This document shows positions 7,454-16,246 of a stretch of DNA of 64,000 bases, piece by piece. The translations under genes and the position numbers were made by a program. The first letter of the stretch is position 1, and each line of letters begins with the position of its first letter. Source of the DNA: JAPLNB01 sp964451955. Its GTDB lineage: Bacteria; Planctomycetota; Phycisphaerae; Tepidisphaerales; Tepidisphaeraceae. The DNA lies in the NCBI GenBank assembly GCA_964451955.1, contig CAYVKG010000007.1, positions 1-64,000 on the forward strand, in the 5' to 3' direction. A model generated the notes under the pieces. That model had not been told where the DNA came from. It saw nothing but the letters and a program-made list of their open reading frames with translations, and made no database searches.

Positions 7454-8694
7454 AGGGCACCTCCTACCGGGACTGGGGAGGCGGGGTTTCGTGTTGTTGG
7501 GAGGGGTGGGGAGTGGTCGTTCTGGGAGAGGATGCGTTGTGCCAGTCGTCGTCCGCTGCCGATTTCGATGTCGTCCGGGACATCTTGGCCAGTGGTGACA
7601 TAGGAGAGGGTTTTGTTGACTTTTCGCATGACGTTGAGGACGACGCCGACGTGGACGGCCTCATCGAGCTTGGTGAAGATGATTTTATCGACGCGGACTT
7701 CGGTGAATTTTGCGATGGCGGACTCGATGCACTCCTGGCTGGCGGTGGTTGAGAGGACGAGATGGACCTCATCGGGTTTGGCGACGTTGAGGAAGCTTTT
7801 GAGTTCGCTGAGTTTGAGGGCATCGGTGGGGCTGCGTCCGGCGGTGTCAATGAGGACGAATTCGCAGTCGTTCATGGAATTGATGGCTTCGCGGAGGTCT
7901 TCGGGGGAGGCGACGACGCGGAGGGGCGAGCCGATGATATCGGCGTATTTTTTGAGTTGATCGATGGCGGCGATGCGGTAGGTATCGATGGTGATGAGAC
8001 CGACGCGGCGGTGTTCGCGGAGTTTGAGATTGGCGGCGAGTTTGGCGATGGTGGTGGTTTTTCCGACGCCGGTGGGTCCGATGAGGGCGACGACGTGTGG
8101 TCCGGTGGATTTGTTGCGAGTGATGGGTCCAGAGAGGGGGACGAGTTTTTCGATTTGCTCGGCGAGTTTTTCGCGGACGAAGGCGGGGTTTTTGAGGTAT
8201 TCGGGGCGAACGCCGGCCTGGAGTCTGGCGACGATTTCCTCGGCGAGTTCGTCGGCGACCTGGCTTTGGACGAGTTGGAGGTAATGTTCGAAGACATCCT
8301 CGGCGACGCGTGGGGCGCGTTGAGAGCGGGTTTCCTTGACGAGATCGAGGACGAGTTGTTTGAGGCTGCCCATTTCCTGGGAGATGCCGATGAGGGCGGC
8401 GTTGCTGGCGGCGGGTGTTTGGATGAGGGTATGGGCGGGGGAGGGTGGGGTTCGCGGAGGCAGGTGAGGGCCGGGGGTGTGGGGCTGAATGCCGGTGTGT
8501 TGTCTGCAGTGTCTTTTGGGGACTTCGATGTCGTTGGCGGCGGTGATTTCGACGACTTCGCGGCGTCGCAGACCCATCCAGATACGCTGGTGGAACTTGC
8601 GTGTATGGAGGATGACGGCATGAGGTCCGAGGGTGGATTTCACGTGTTGCAGGGCCTCAGCCATGGTTGGAGCTGTGAACGTTCTTAGATGCAT
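7450..8694 (-). CDS. flhF: SRP-type GTPase FlhF
   Basis: A 414-residue GTPase that sets the site of flagellar assembly at the membrane. The N-terminal B-domain starts with LRTFTAPTMAEALQ and GPHAVILHTRK, followed by a Pro/His-rich linker (residues 65-95), then the NG domain. G1 is GPTGVGKT at 206-213, and DTAGRSPTDALK and FTKLDEAVHVGVVL are the later nucleotide motifs. Two starts are possible: ATG at 8706, which overlaps flhA by 8 nt, or ATG at 8694, which matches the family N-terminus MxLRTF and avoids the overlap. The latter is used here. Coupled to flhG downstream by a 4-nt overlap. Confidence 0.93.
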   Translation of the reverse strand: MHLRTFTAPTMAEALQHVKSTLGPHAVILHTRKFHQRIWMGLRRREVVEITAANDIEVPKRHCRQHTGIQPHTPGPHLPPRTPPSPAHTLIQTPAASNAALIGISQEMGSLKQLVLDLVKETRSQRAPRVAEDVFEHYLQLVQSQVADELAEEIVARLQAGVRPEYLKNPAFVREKLAEQIEKLVPLSGPITRNKSTGPHVVALIGPTGVGKTTTIAKLAANLKLREHRRVGLITIDTYRIAAIDQLKKYADIIGSPLRVVASPEDLREAINSMNDCEFVLIDTAGRSPTDALKLSELKSFLNVAKPDEVHLVLSTTASQECIESAIAKFTEVRVDKIIFTKLDEAVHVGVVLNVMRKVNKTLSYVTTGQDVPDDIEIGSGRRLAQRILSQNDHSPPLPTTRNPASPVPVGGAL

Positions 8695-8698
8695 AGTC

Positions 8699-10798
8699 TC
8701 ACCCATTCAACCCAACAAGTCCGACTGCTTCGACTGAGACATCGGGAACGACCTCGTTGTACGCGAGCACGGCGGTGTGTGGGAGGCCGGATTCGATCAT
8801 TCGCCGGAGGGGTTGGCGGATCTGGGGGCTGCAGAGGATGACGGCCTGGCGTCCGGCCTGGGTCAATTCGGCGGTTTTGGCGGCGATTTGCTGGACGATT
8901 TGCTGGGCGGTTTTTGGGGGCATGGTATTGGTGCTGCCGCGGTCGTTGCGTTCGATATGCCCGTTGATGAGGTCTTCGAGGGCCGGGTCGAGCGTGAGGC
9001 ACCAGAGCCTGTCGCGGTCGTCGACGTGCTGTTTGCAGATGGCTCTGGCGAGGGCATTTCGGACGTATTCGGTGAGGACATCGAGGTCTTTTGTGCGTGA
9101 GGAGAAGTCGCCGAGGGTTTCGAGGATGGTTTCGAGGTCGCGGACGGGGACGCGTTCTCGGAGGAGGTTTTGCATGACTTTTTGTAGTTCGCCGGGCTTG
9201 ATTTGGGTGGGGACGGTTTCCTCGACGAGGGCTGGGACGCGGTTTTTGAGGTTATCGAGGAGGTTTTTGACTTCTTGTCGAGTGAGGAGTTCGGCGGCGT
9301 GAGCCTTGATGACTTCGGTGAGGTGAGTGGCGATGACGCTGGTGGCATCGACGACGGTGTAGTTGAGGAGTTCGGCCTGAGCGCGCTGGGACTCGGTGAT
9401 CCAGTAGGCGGGGAGGCCGAAGGCGGGTTCGGTGGTTGCTTCTGCGCCGGGGATGGGTCCGGAGCTAGCGCCGCTGTCCATAGCGAGGAACTGTTCGGGG
9501 TAGGCGACGCCGCGGGAGACGGCCTGGCCCTTGATTTTGACGACGTAGTCGTTGGCGGAGAGTTGGAGGTTATCGCGGATGCGGACTGGTGGGACGATGA
9601 TGCCGAGTTCGGAGGCGATTTGTCTGCGGATCATGCTGATGCGGTCGAGGAGGTCTCCGCCCTTTGCGGGGTCGACGAGGCGGACGATTCCGTAGCCGAT
9701 TTCGAGTTCCATGGTATCGACATCGAGGAGTCGTTCGACCTTTTCGGGTTCTTTTTTTGCGGCGGTTTCGCGTTCGCGGGCGGCGGCGGCGGAGGCGGCC
9801 TTTTTTTCGCTGCGTGAGAGGATGAAGGCGAGTCCGCCGCAGCACAATCCGACGGTGAGGAGGGGTATTTTGGGGAGATCGGTGAGGGTCATGATAGCGA
9901 GGAAGAGGGAGGTGATGACGAGTGCGCGGGGCTTGCTGAAGATTTGGCCGAGGATTTCTTCGCCGAGGTTAGATCGACCGCTGGAGCGAGTGACGATCAG
10001 ACCGGAAGCGAGGGAGACGATGAAAGCGGGGACCTGGGTGACGAGACCGTCGCCGATGGTGAGTTTGGTATAGAGGGAGAGGCAGGTCATGACATCCCAG
10101 CCATGCTGGACCATCCCGACATAGAGTCCGCCGATGATATTGACGATGACGATGACGATGCCTGCGATGGCGTCGCCGCGGACGAATTTGCTGGCGCCGT
10201 CCATGGCTCCGTAGAAATCGGCTTCCTGGGCGATTTCGGCGCGTCGTTTTCGGGCCTCGGTTTCGTTGAGGACGCCTGCGCTGACGTCGGCGTCGATGGC
10301 CATTTGTTTTCCGGGCATGGCGTCGAGGGTGAACCTGGCGGCGACTTCGGAGATACGGGTTGCGCCCTTGGTGATGACGACGAACTGGATGACGGCGATG
10401 ATGACGAAGATGATGACGCCGACGGCGAGGGATCCGCTGGCGACGAAGTTGGCGAAGGTGAGGATGACTTCTCCGGCGCCGTGGAGGGGGTCGCCGCCGC
10501 GGTCGCCGACGGTGAGGATGAGGCGTGTGGTGGCGGCGCTGAGGACGAGGCGGAAGAGGGTGACGGCGAGGAGGAGTGAGGGGAAGACGGAGAATTCGAG
10601 GGGTGACTGGACGTAGATGGTGGTGATGAGGACGATGGCGGAGAGGGTGAGATTGAGGACGAGCAGGACATCCATGACGGAGGTCGGGAGTGGGACGAGG
10701 ATGACGAAGAGGAGGCTGATGAAAGCCAACGGGAAGATCATCCCGCGGTTCTCATGAAGCCGCTGCAGGATCGGGTTGGAGGCGACGGCGGATGCCAT
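8699..10798 (-). CDS. flhA: flagellar export gate protein FlhA
   Basis: A 699-residue FHIPEP-family protein, the large subunit of the flagellar type III export gate. About eight transmembrane helices occupy residues 20-330; the cytoplasmic loop contains the family signature EVAARFTLDAMPGKQMAID. The C-terminal half forms the nonameric cytoplasmic ring that docks chaperone-substrate complexes; it includes IIVPPVRIRDNLQL and FGLPAYWI. Length and architecture are normal for the family. The gene follows flhB by 35 nt and overlaps the longer form of flhF, placing it in the export-apparatus operon. Confidence 0.97.
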   Translation of the reverse strand: MASAVASNPILQRLHENRGMIFPLAFISLLFVILVPLPTSVMDVLLVLNLTLSAIVLITTIYVQSPLEFSVFPSLLLAVTLFRLVLSAATTRLILTVGDRGGDPLHGAGEVILTFANFVASGSLAVGVIIFVIIAVIQFVVITKGATRISEVAARFTLDAMPGKQMAIDADVSAGVLNETEARKRRAEIAQEADFYGAMDGASKFVRGDAIAGIVIVIVNIIGGLYVGMVQHGWDVMTCLSLYTKLTIGDGLVTQVPAFIVSLASGLIVTRSSGRSNLGEEILGQIFSKPRALVITSLFLAIMTLTDLPKIPLLTVGLCCGGLAFILSRSEKKAASAAAARERETAAKKEPEKVERLLDVDTMELEIGYGIVRLVDPAKGGDLLDRISMIRRQIASELGIIVPPVRIRDNLQLSANDYVVKIKGQAVSRGVAYPEQFLAMDSGASSGPIPGAEATTEPAFGLPAYWITESQRAQAELLNYTVVDATSVIATHLTEVIKAHAAELLTRQEVKNLLDNLKNRVPALVEETVPTQIKPGELQKVMQNLLRERVPVRDLETILETLGDFSSRTKDLDVLTEYVRNALARAICKQHVDDRDRLWCLTLDPALEDLINGHIERNDRGSTNTMPPKTAQQIVQQIAAKTAELTQAGRQAVILCSPQIRQPLRRMIESGLPHTAVLAYNEVVPDVSVEAVGLVGLNG

Positions 10799-10833
10799 AG
10801 GTGCTCACTGAGTGCGTGATAGGGGCGGTAGAG

Positions 10834-11913
10834 TCATGCGATCTGTCTCTGTCTGATTTTCCCGGTCAATTCATAGACGTAGGCGAGGATTTCGGCGACG
10901 GCGGTGTAGAACTGTTCGGGGATTTCCTGGCCGACCTCGACGAGTTTATAGAGGGCGCGAGCGAGGGGTTTTCGCTCGATGATGGGGATGCCGTGCTCGA
11001 GGGCGATTTGTCGGATTCTGGCGGCGAGGTATCCCTGGCCCTTGGCGACGACTTTTGGGGCGTGCATGGTGGCGGCGTCGTATTTGAGTGCGACGGCGAA
11101 CTCGGTGGGGTTGGTGACGATGACGTCGGCGGTGGGGACATCGTTCTTGAGGCGTTTGTGCATCATTTGGATGGCGACCTGTCGGCGGCGTTGTTTGATT
11201 TTGGGGTCGCCCTCCATGCGGCGCATTTCCTCCTTGATTTCCTGTTTGGTCATTTTGAGTTGTTGTTCGGTTTTGTATTTCTGGTAGGCATAGTCGATGA
11301 CGGCGAGGATGAGGAGGACGACGGCGACGCGGAGGCCGATCGAATAGACGATGGAAGCGCCCAATCCGAAGGCCTGGAGGAAGCCCAGTTGCTGGACTCC
11401 GACGATTTCGGCGGCGCGAGCCTGGACGGCGGACCAGGCGATGGCGACGACGAGGAGGAGTTTGAGGACGTTCATGACGAGGTGGACGGCGCCCTCGACG
11501 GCGAAGATTCGGGAGAGCCCGTGGAGTGGGTTAAGCAAGCCCGGTTTGGGGTGGAGGCGTTTGCCGCTGACGAAGAACCCGACCTGCAGGAGGTTGATGA
11601 TGATGGCGACGATCATTCCGCCGAGGAGGAGCGGCGCGAGGGCTCCGCCGATGAGGGCGAGATAACGGACGAAGAGGTGTCCGATGTCATCGGTACGGAG
11701 TTGGGAGAGGGATGGTTGTGAGAGGAGTTCGGCCATGAGGGTTTGCATGGCCTTGATCAGACTGCCGCCGAAGGCATTGAGGAGAAGGAGGAAGGCGAGG
11801 AGGACGGTGGCGGCGGTGAGGTCGGCGCTGCGTGCCACTTGTCCCTGTTCGCGCGCCTCTTCGCGGCGTCGGGGTGTTGGTGCTTCCGTTTTGTCGCCTA
11901 AGCTCTCTGCCAT
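10834..11913 (-). CDS. flhB: flagellar export switch protein FlhB with NPTE instead of NPTH
   Basis: A 359-residue export-apparatus protein that switches secretion from rod/hook to filament substrates. The opening DKTEAPTPRRREEAREQGQ is diagnostic, followed by four transmembrane helices and a cytoplasmic C-domain. The autocleavage site normally reading NPTH reads NPTE here (Asn268-Pro269-Thr270-Glu271, codons at 11112-11101), followed by FAVALKYD. Asn and Pro, which carry out the cyclisation and define the cut, are kept, so cleavage may still occur, but the conserved His is lost. Upstream neighbour fliR is 27 nt away. The ribosome site CCAAGG abuts the ATG at 11913. Confidence 0.96.
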   Translation of the reverse strand: MAESLGDKTEAPTPRRREEAREQGQVARSADLTAATVLLAFLLLLNAFGGSLIKAMQTLMAELLSQPSLSQLRTDDIGHLFVRYLALIGGALAPLLLGGMIVAIIINLLQVGFFVSGKRLHPKPGLLNPLHGLSRIFAVEGAVHLVMNVLKLLLVVAIAWSAVQARAAEIVGVQQLGFLQAFGLGASIVYSIGLRVAVVLLILAVIDYAYQKYKTEQQLKMTKQEIKEEMRRMEGDPKIKQRRRQVAIQMMHKRLKNDVPTADVIVTNPTEFAVALKYDAATMHAPKVVAKGQGYLAARIRQIALEHGIPIIERKPLARALYKLVEVGQEIPEQFYTAVAEILAYVYELTGKIRQRQIA

Positions 11914-11940
11914 CCTTGGCTCACACGCAATGGGAAAGGA

Positions 11941-12717
11941 CTAACCGGGGACGCCATGCCAGACCTGGGCGATTTGCCGAACCGAATCGACCAGGCCCGC
12001 GGCGATGACATCGCTGGTGAAGGCCATCCCTGCCAGCAAGACAAACATACCGACCATTGCCCGCAAGGAAAGACCTGCGGACATGACGTTAATCTGAGGG
12101 ACTGTTTTTCCGAGGAATCCGAGGACGACGTCGGTGACGAGCATGGCGATGAGGGTGGGCATGGCGAGTTGCATGGCGAGTCCTGTTGATGCCTGGAGGA
12201 GTCCGACGACGAGGTCAAAGAGTTGGTAATCGAGTCCTGCGGAGAGTAGAGGGAGGAGGTCGAAGGTTTGTCGGAGTCCGCGGAGGAAGGCATGGTGTCC
12301 CTGGAGGAGGAGGAAAGCGACGAGGGTCATGAGGAAGTAGAGGTCGGAGACGACGGCGCCGCTGGTGCCATGCTGGGGGTCGAGGACCTGTCCTAAACCA
12401 AACCCCATTTGTTGACCGATAATCTCACCGGCCCATTGGGCGGCGGCGAAGACGAAGTTAAGGGCGGCGCCGATCGCCAGTCCGAAGAGCAGTTCGCCGG
12501 CGATGCCTGCGGCGAGTGCCCAGGTGGAGTCCGGCAGGGAGGTTGGCGTGGGTACGGTTGGGAGGAGTCCGAGAGCGAGGACGAGAGCGAAATAGAGCTT
12601 GACGCGTTGTGGAACGCGGGCGCTGCCGAAGAGAGGCGCGGCGGCGATCATGCCGGCCAGTCTGAAGAAGACGAGGACGAAAGCCGGGACGAGTTGGAGG
12701 ACTTGATCGAGCGGCAT
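11941..12717 (-). CDS. fliR: flagellar export gate protein FliR
   Basis: A 258-residue polytopic protein of the FliR/SctT family, one subunit of the FliP5-FliQ4-FliR1 export gate. Typical landmarks include AAPLFGSARVPQRVKLYFAL near residue 27 and GEIIGQQMGFGLGQVLDP near residue 92, then the cytoplasmic-facing DVVLGFLGKTVPQINVMSAG near residue 195. Length is standard. It is preceded by a 75-nt gap carrying a GC-rich hairpin after fliQ, and followed 27 nt later by flhB. Confidence 0.95.
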   Translation of the reverse strand: MPLDQVLQLVPAFVLVFFRLAGMIAAAPLFGSARVPQRVKLYFALVLALGLLPTVPTPTSLPDSTWALAAGIAGELLFGLAIGAALNFVFAAAQWAGEIIGQQMGFGLGQVLDPQHGTSGAVVSDLYFLMTLVAFLLLQGHHAFLRGLRQTFDLLPLLSAGLDYQLFDLVVGLLQASTGLAMQLAMPTLIAMLVTDVVLGFLGKTVPQINVMSAGLSLRAMVGMFVLLAGMAFTSDVIAAGLVDSVRQIAQVWHGVPG

Positions 12718-12770
12718 ATTGCCCTGCGCGCATTCCCCGTGACTTGCACCAATTCACCGAGAGGCCTGAA

Positions 12771-12786
12771 GGCGGCTTCGGCCGCC
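12771..12786 (-). other. intercistronic GC hairpin, fliQ-fliR
   Basis: GGCGGC (12771-12776) and GCCGCC (12781-12786) form a perfect 6-bp stem with a tetraloop that reads TTCG on the plus strand and CGAA in the flagellar transcript. It lies 7 nt after the fliQ stop in transcript order. No T-run follows, so it is more likely an mRNA-stability or processing element than a terminator. Confidence 0.4.
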
Positions 12787-12792
12787 GAGCCG

Positions 12793-13056
12793 CTACGGCA
12801 TAATTCCGCCGCCGAACATTTTGGCGGCATAGTCCATTAATCGAACGGTGAGCCAAGGCATAACGAGGATTGCCGCGGCCACCATGGCGACGATTTTGGG
12901 AACGAAGGTCAGTGTCTGTTCTTGAATCTGGGTGACAGCCTGGAAGAGAGAGATGATGAGGCCCACGACCAAGCCGATGAGCAGCAAAGGCGTGCTGATA
13001 ACGAGAGTGAGGACGAGGGTTTCTCTGATCAGATCGCTGGCTTGATCAACGCTCAC
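12793..13056 (-). CDS. fliQ: flagellar export gate protein FliQ
   Basis: An 87-residue protein with two transmembrane helices, the normal size and fold of FliQ/SctS. The start region VDQASDLIRETLVLTL and the central IISLFQAVTQIQEQTLTFVP loop are near-universal in the family. Four copies surround the FliP ring in the export gate. The start codon is a GTG at 13056; no ATG is available at the conserved N-terminus. It lies 124 nt after fliP, with a stable hairpin in between, and is followed by fliR. Confidence 0.96.
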   Translation of the reverse strand: MSVDQASDLIRETLVLTLVISTPLLLIGLVVGLIISLFQAVTQIQEQTLTFVPKIVAMVAAAILVMPWLTVRLMDYAAKMFGGGIMP

Positions 13057-13096
13057 GGCCCATCACACCCTTCCTTGAGTGTTGCCGCCCCAAGAT

Positions 13097-13114
13097 CCGT
13101 TCCCGGAGGAACGG
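13097..13114 (-). other. intercistronic hairpin with a UNCG tetraloop, fliP-fliQ
   Basis: A perfect 7-bp stem CCGTTCC/GGAACGG closes a 4-nt loop. In the flagellar transcript the loop reads UCCG closed by a C-G pair, a C(UNCG)G tetraloop, one of the most stable small RNA loops known. It sits 66 nt after the fliP stop and 41 nt before the fliQ start. There is no T-run, so a stability or processing role is more likely than termination. Confidence 0.45.
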
Positions 13115-13180
13115 TGAGAGGCACGACGCGGGCAGGCGGAAATCACCTCATCCTTGAGATGGCCTGCGGCGTCCAATAAC

Positions 13181-14035
13181 TCAGCCCATAAAGCTACCCA
13201 TGAGGCTGCCGGTAATCAAGCGCCAACCGTCGACCAAAACGAAAAGCAAGAGCTTGAACGGAAGCGAAATGAGAACCGGGGGCAGCATCATCATTCCCAT
13301 GCTGATTAGAATCGCGGAAATGACCATGTCAATGATTAAAAAAGGCAAATAGACTTTGAACCCGATGAGGAAGGCGGTCTTGAGTTCTCCGAGCATGAAT
13401 GCCGGGATGAGGGTCATGGTACCGACGTCGGCATAGGTTTTAGGGGGAGGGAGTTTGGCGAAGTCGGTGAAGAGGCGGACATCGTCCTGATTTCCGGTGC
13501 GTTCGATCTGGCCGATCATGAATTGGCGGAGGGGGGCCTGTGCCTTGGCGAGGGCTTCCTGTTGGTCGGTGATGCGTCCATCGAGGTAGGGGCGTACGGC
13601 TTGATCATTTACCTGTTGGAGGGTGGGTCCCATGATGAAGAAGGTCATGAACAAGGAGAGGGCGATGAGGACCTGATTGGGTGGCAGGGAGGGGGTGCCG
13701 ATGGCCTGCCGGAGCAGGGAGAGGACGATGACGATGCGGGTGAAGCTCGTCATCATGATGAGGATGGCGGGGGCGAGGGAGAGGACGGTGAGGAGGACGA
13801 TGATTTGCAGAGCCGCGGAGACGTTTTCCTTTTTTGTGAGGTCGGGGAGTTGGGAGAGCCGTATGCCTGGGGCATCGGTAGACGTAGCGGAGTTTGAAGG
13901 GGGCGTAGCGGAAGAAGGAGGGGAAGGGGAGGAAGGGGTGGTTCCGGCCTGGGCAGCGGCGACGGAGCTGCTGGTGAGCAGCACGAGCAGGGGGATCCAA
14001 AGTCGGTACGGACTGACGAGAGCATCCATTCTCAT
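13181..14035 (-). CDS. fliP: flagellar export gate protein FliP
   Basis: A 284-residue protein of the FliP/SctR family, the pentameric core of the export gate. It has a cleavable-type signal peptide (about residues 1-28, ending SSVAAAQA), a Pro/Ser/Thr-rich mature N-terminus of about 40 residues that is longer than in enterobacteria, then the conserved block LTVLSLAPAILIMMTSFTRI and LRQAIGTPSLPPNQVLIAL. A periplasmic domain and two more helices end in GWRLITGSLMGSF. ATG starts at 14035 and 14029 both lack a good ribosome site; close spacing to fliO (18 nt) suggests coupled translation. Confidence 0.96.
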   Translation of the reverse strand: MRMDALVSPYRLWIPLLVLLTSSSVAAAQAGTTPSSPSPPSSATPPSNSATSTDAPGIRLSQLPDLTKKENVSAALQIIVLLTVLSLAPAILIMMTSFTRIVIVLSLLRQAIGTPSLPPNQVLIALSLFMTFFIMGPTLQQVNDQAVRPYLDGRITDQQEALAKAQAPLRQFMIGQIERTGNQDDVRLFTDFAKLPPPKTYADVGTMTLIPAFMLGELKTAFLIGFKVYLPFLIIDMVISAILISMGMMMLPPVLISLPFKLLLFVLVDGWRLITGSLMGSFMG

Positions 14036-14053
14036 CGTTGGCCCTAATCGCCG

Positions 14054-14833
14054 TTAAGGGCGTCGAAAATGTCGCGAGAGGGTGCGGACCTTTTTGAGGA
14101 GGCCTGTCAGTTCCTCGCGGGTACTATCGAAAGCCGATGGGGGCAGATCGTCGCCCGAGACTGGCGTGTCGGATTCAGCGGAGGGCGTCTGATCTAGTTG
14201 ATGGGTGGCATCAGGCGGGAGGTAAGGCTTTTCGGCGCGGTGAAGGAAGGAGAGGAAAGCACTGGACATGGAGTCGTGTTTGGGGTGGTGGATTTGTCCT
14301 GCCAAGGCGGCCACTTCATCGGGGTCGGTGATTTCGCAGAGCGCGTTCATCTGGGAGCCGGAATCAGCGACAAGGACGACGCGTCGTCCGACCTGGACGA
14401 GCATCAACTGCTGTTTGGGGGTGAGGATGGAGCGGCAGAGGACGCGGATTGCGCCGGAAGCGGAGGCGGCGGCCGGGAGGCCCAAGAATCGGCGTCCCGC
14501 CCACCTGAAGACGAAGATGGACCCAAGAACAACGGCCAGCGAGCCGAGAATTCGCCAGGGGTTGAAGAGGGCTGGGGAAGCGGCAGGTGCAGCAGACGAG
14601 GGAGATGGGGCGGTGCGCGAGACGATGGGAGTGTTTTCGAGAGAGGCGTTTGCGGGGACTGGAGCATCGGCGGTGTTTGCGGAGGGGGTGGGCGGCCCCG
14701 CGGGCGTTTGCAGTTCGGCGGGCGCGGCGGAAGCGAGCAGAGCGAACGCGAGCGAGGGGAGGAGGAACATCGCAGCCTGCCTGATGGCGGCGCGGAGGTA
14801 GCCAGGGGCGATCATGTTTGCGGCGTGGCTCAC
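14054..14833 (-). CDS. fliO: flagellar assembly protein FliO
   Basis: A 259-residue protein with an N-terminal signal-like helix (residues 18-38), a Pro/Ala/Ser-rich spacer, and a transmembrane helix near residue 95 (ILGSLAVVLGSIFVFRWAG). After that comes the FliO domain with IRVLCRSILTPKQQLMLVQVGRRV. FliO helps assemble the FliP ring. The C-terminal tail of about 80 residues is acidic/Ser-rich and poorly conserved in the family. Identification rests on the helix-plus-LTPKQQLMLVQVG pattern and on its position between fliN and fliP; the ATG overlaps the fliN stop by 4 nt. Confidence 0.9.
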   Translation of the reverse strand: MSHAANMIAPGYLRAAIRQAAMFLLPSLAFALLASAAPAELQTPAGPPTPSANTADAPVPANASLENTPIVSRTAPSPSSAAPAASPALFNPWRILGSLAVVLGSIFVFRWAGRRFLGLPAAASASGAIRVLCRSILTPKQQLMLVQVGRRVVLVADSGSQMNALCEITDPDEVAALAGQIHHPKHDSMSSAFLSFLHRAEKPYLPPDATHQLDQTPSAESDTPVSGDDLPPSAFDSTREELTGLLKKVRTLSRHFRRP

Positions 14834-15444
14834 AACCCCTCTTCCTTGACTCCGGCGACGATTTCGTTGATGCGTACGCAGAAATTGTCGTTGAGTACGA
14901 GGACTTCGCCTCTGGCGACGAGGCGTTCATTGATGAAGACGTCGACGGGATCGCCGGCGAGCTTGTCGAGTTCGACGACGGACCCCTCGCCGAGTTTGAG
15001 GACATCTTCGACGAGCATTCGGGAGCGTCCGAGTTCGATCTTGACATTCAGATCGACATCGCGGAGGAGGTCGATGCTGTTGACCTGAGCTTCCTGCATG
15101 ACCTGCTGGAAGTTGGGGAGTTTAACGGGCTCGCCGAGCGGTGTTGGGGGTGTAGGGGAAGAGACCGGGGGGGAGGAGGCGTTTTCGGGGTTTGGGGTTT
15201 GGGTTTCGGCGGTTTGAGCGGCATCTTCGAAGCTGGCTTGGCGGAGGATTTCGTCGATGGCGGCCTGGTCGATGGCAGCGGGGTCGGGTGGGGGTTGTGT
15301 GGTGGGTGCTGGAGCGGGAGGTGTGGGAGGCGCGGGGGCTTGTGCCGTGGGAGTGGGAGCGGCCGGTTGTGCGCCGGTCAATTCCGCCAACTCATTAAGT
15401 GCGGCTTCGGTACTCGCATCGACAGGGGGCTGATCCTCAGCCAT
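14830..15444 (-). CDS. fliN: flagellar motor switch protein FliN
   Basis: A 204-residue protein whose last 85 residues form the SpoA/FliN domain: LLRDVDLNVKIELGRSRM, LKLGEGSVVELDKLAGDPVD and RGEVLVLNDNFCVRINEIV. FliN makes the base of the C-ring and binds FliH and CheY-P in some species. The first 110 residues are Pro/Ala/Thr-rich, an extension longer than in minimal FliN. No fliM precedes it, contrary to the usual fliL-fliM-fliN order; the 157 nt before it hold no gene. The start at 15444 is preceded by CCAAGGATGG, a ribosome site repeated at several genes here. Confidence 0.94.
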   Translation of the reverse strand: MAEDQPPVDASTEAALNELAELTGAQPAAPTPTAQAPAPPTPPAPAPTTQPPPDPAAIDQAAIDEILRQASFEDAAQTAETQTPNPENASSPPVSSPTPPTPLGEPVKLPNFQQVMQEAQVNSIDLLRDVDLNVKIELGRSRMLVEDVLKLGEGSVVELDKLAGDPVDVFINERLVARGEVLVLNDNFCVRINEIVAGVKEEGL

Positions 15445-15601
15445 AACTCACCATCCTTGGCGCAGGCTAGACGTCGGATTACCCGAGCGTCAGCCATTTT
15501 AACGAGAGAGGGGGTTCAATTCCAGTGGGATGGCGCGAGATGAGCATAAATTGTGGGGTGGTTGAGGCGAGGGGTTTTGCGGCAAGGTGGGGTGCTGGGT
15601 G

Positions 15602-16246
15602 TCAGAAATCCATGCGGTATTGGATGCACCTGGGAACGAGGACTTCTTCGATGAGTCCTTCGCCGACGATTTCGGTGAGTTGAGCTTTGACTTGTCGGCG
15701 GAGGGTGACGAGTTCGGGTTCTGCGCCGCCGAGTTTTTCGGGATCGCACTGTGCGATGATGGTGCGGATGCGGTCTTTGATGAGCGCATCGCGTTCGGTG
15801 AAGGTGGCTTCGACCTTTTCTTTGAATTCGCTTTTGATGACGGCGTAGATGCTGACGTCGTAGAGGAAACCGCGGCCGTTGTTTTTGTTAGGGGCCTTGA
15901 AATCGACGACTTTGAGTTCGACGAGTTTTTTGGGGCTGGATTTGGCGCCGCGGGAGTCAGCGTTACCGTGGCCGGCGGCAGCGCCATGGGCAGCGTCGTG
16001 GGGTCCTTCGGAGGCAACGAGGTCCGCGCCTTTTGCGGTGGCGGCGCCCATGTTCATGTATTTGAATCCGGCGAAGAGGACCATGGCCTCGAGGGTCATG
16101 GCGATGCCGAGGAGGACAGGTGTGCTTTTGAGGAATCCGCCTTTAGCGGAGGCGTTATCGGAGTCTTTGGCGCCCGGGGCCTTGGCTGGAGGAGCACTTG
16201 TCGTGGGTGCCTTGGCGTCCGCTTTTTTTTCAGATTTTTCTGCCAT
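15602..16246 (-). CDS. fliL: flagellar basal-body protein FliL
   Basis: A 214-residue inner-membrane protein. A Lys/Ala-rich cytoplasmic N-terminus (1-38) is followed by one transmembrane helix (about 42-62, STPVLLGIAMTLEAMVLFAG), a Gly/His-rich linker and the periplasmic FliL domain, with YDVSIYAVIKSEFKEKVE, ERDALIKDRIRTIIAQ and LRRQVKAQLTEIVGEGLIEEV. FliL surrounds the stator and tunes torque. The usual partner stator genes motA and motB are not next to it. Gap to flbD is 106 nt. Confidence 0.9.
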   Translation of the reverse strand: MAEKSEKKADAKAPTTSAPPAKAPGAKDSDNASAKGGFLKSTPVLLGIAMTLEAMVLFAGFKYMNMGAATAKGADLVASEGPHDAAHGAAAGHGNADSRGAKSSPKKLVELKVVDFKAPNKNNGRGFLYDVSIYAVIKSEFKEKVEATFTERDALIKDRIRTIIAQCDPEKLGGAEPELVTLRRQVKAQLTEIVGEGLIEEVLVPRCIQYRMDF

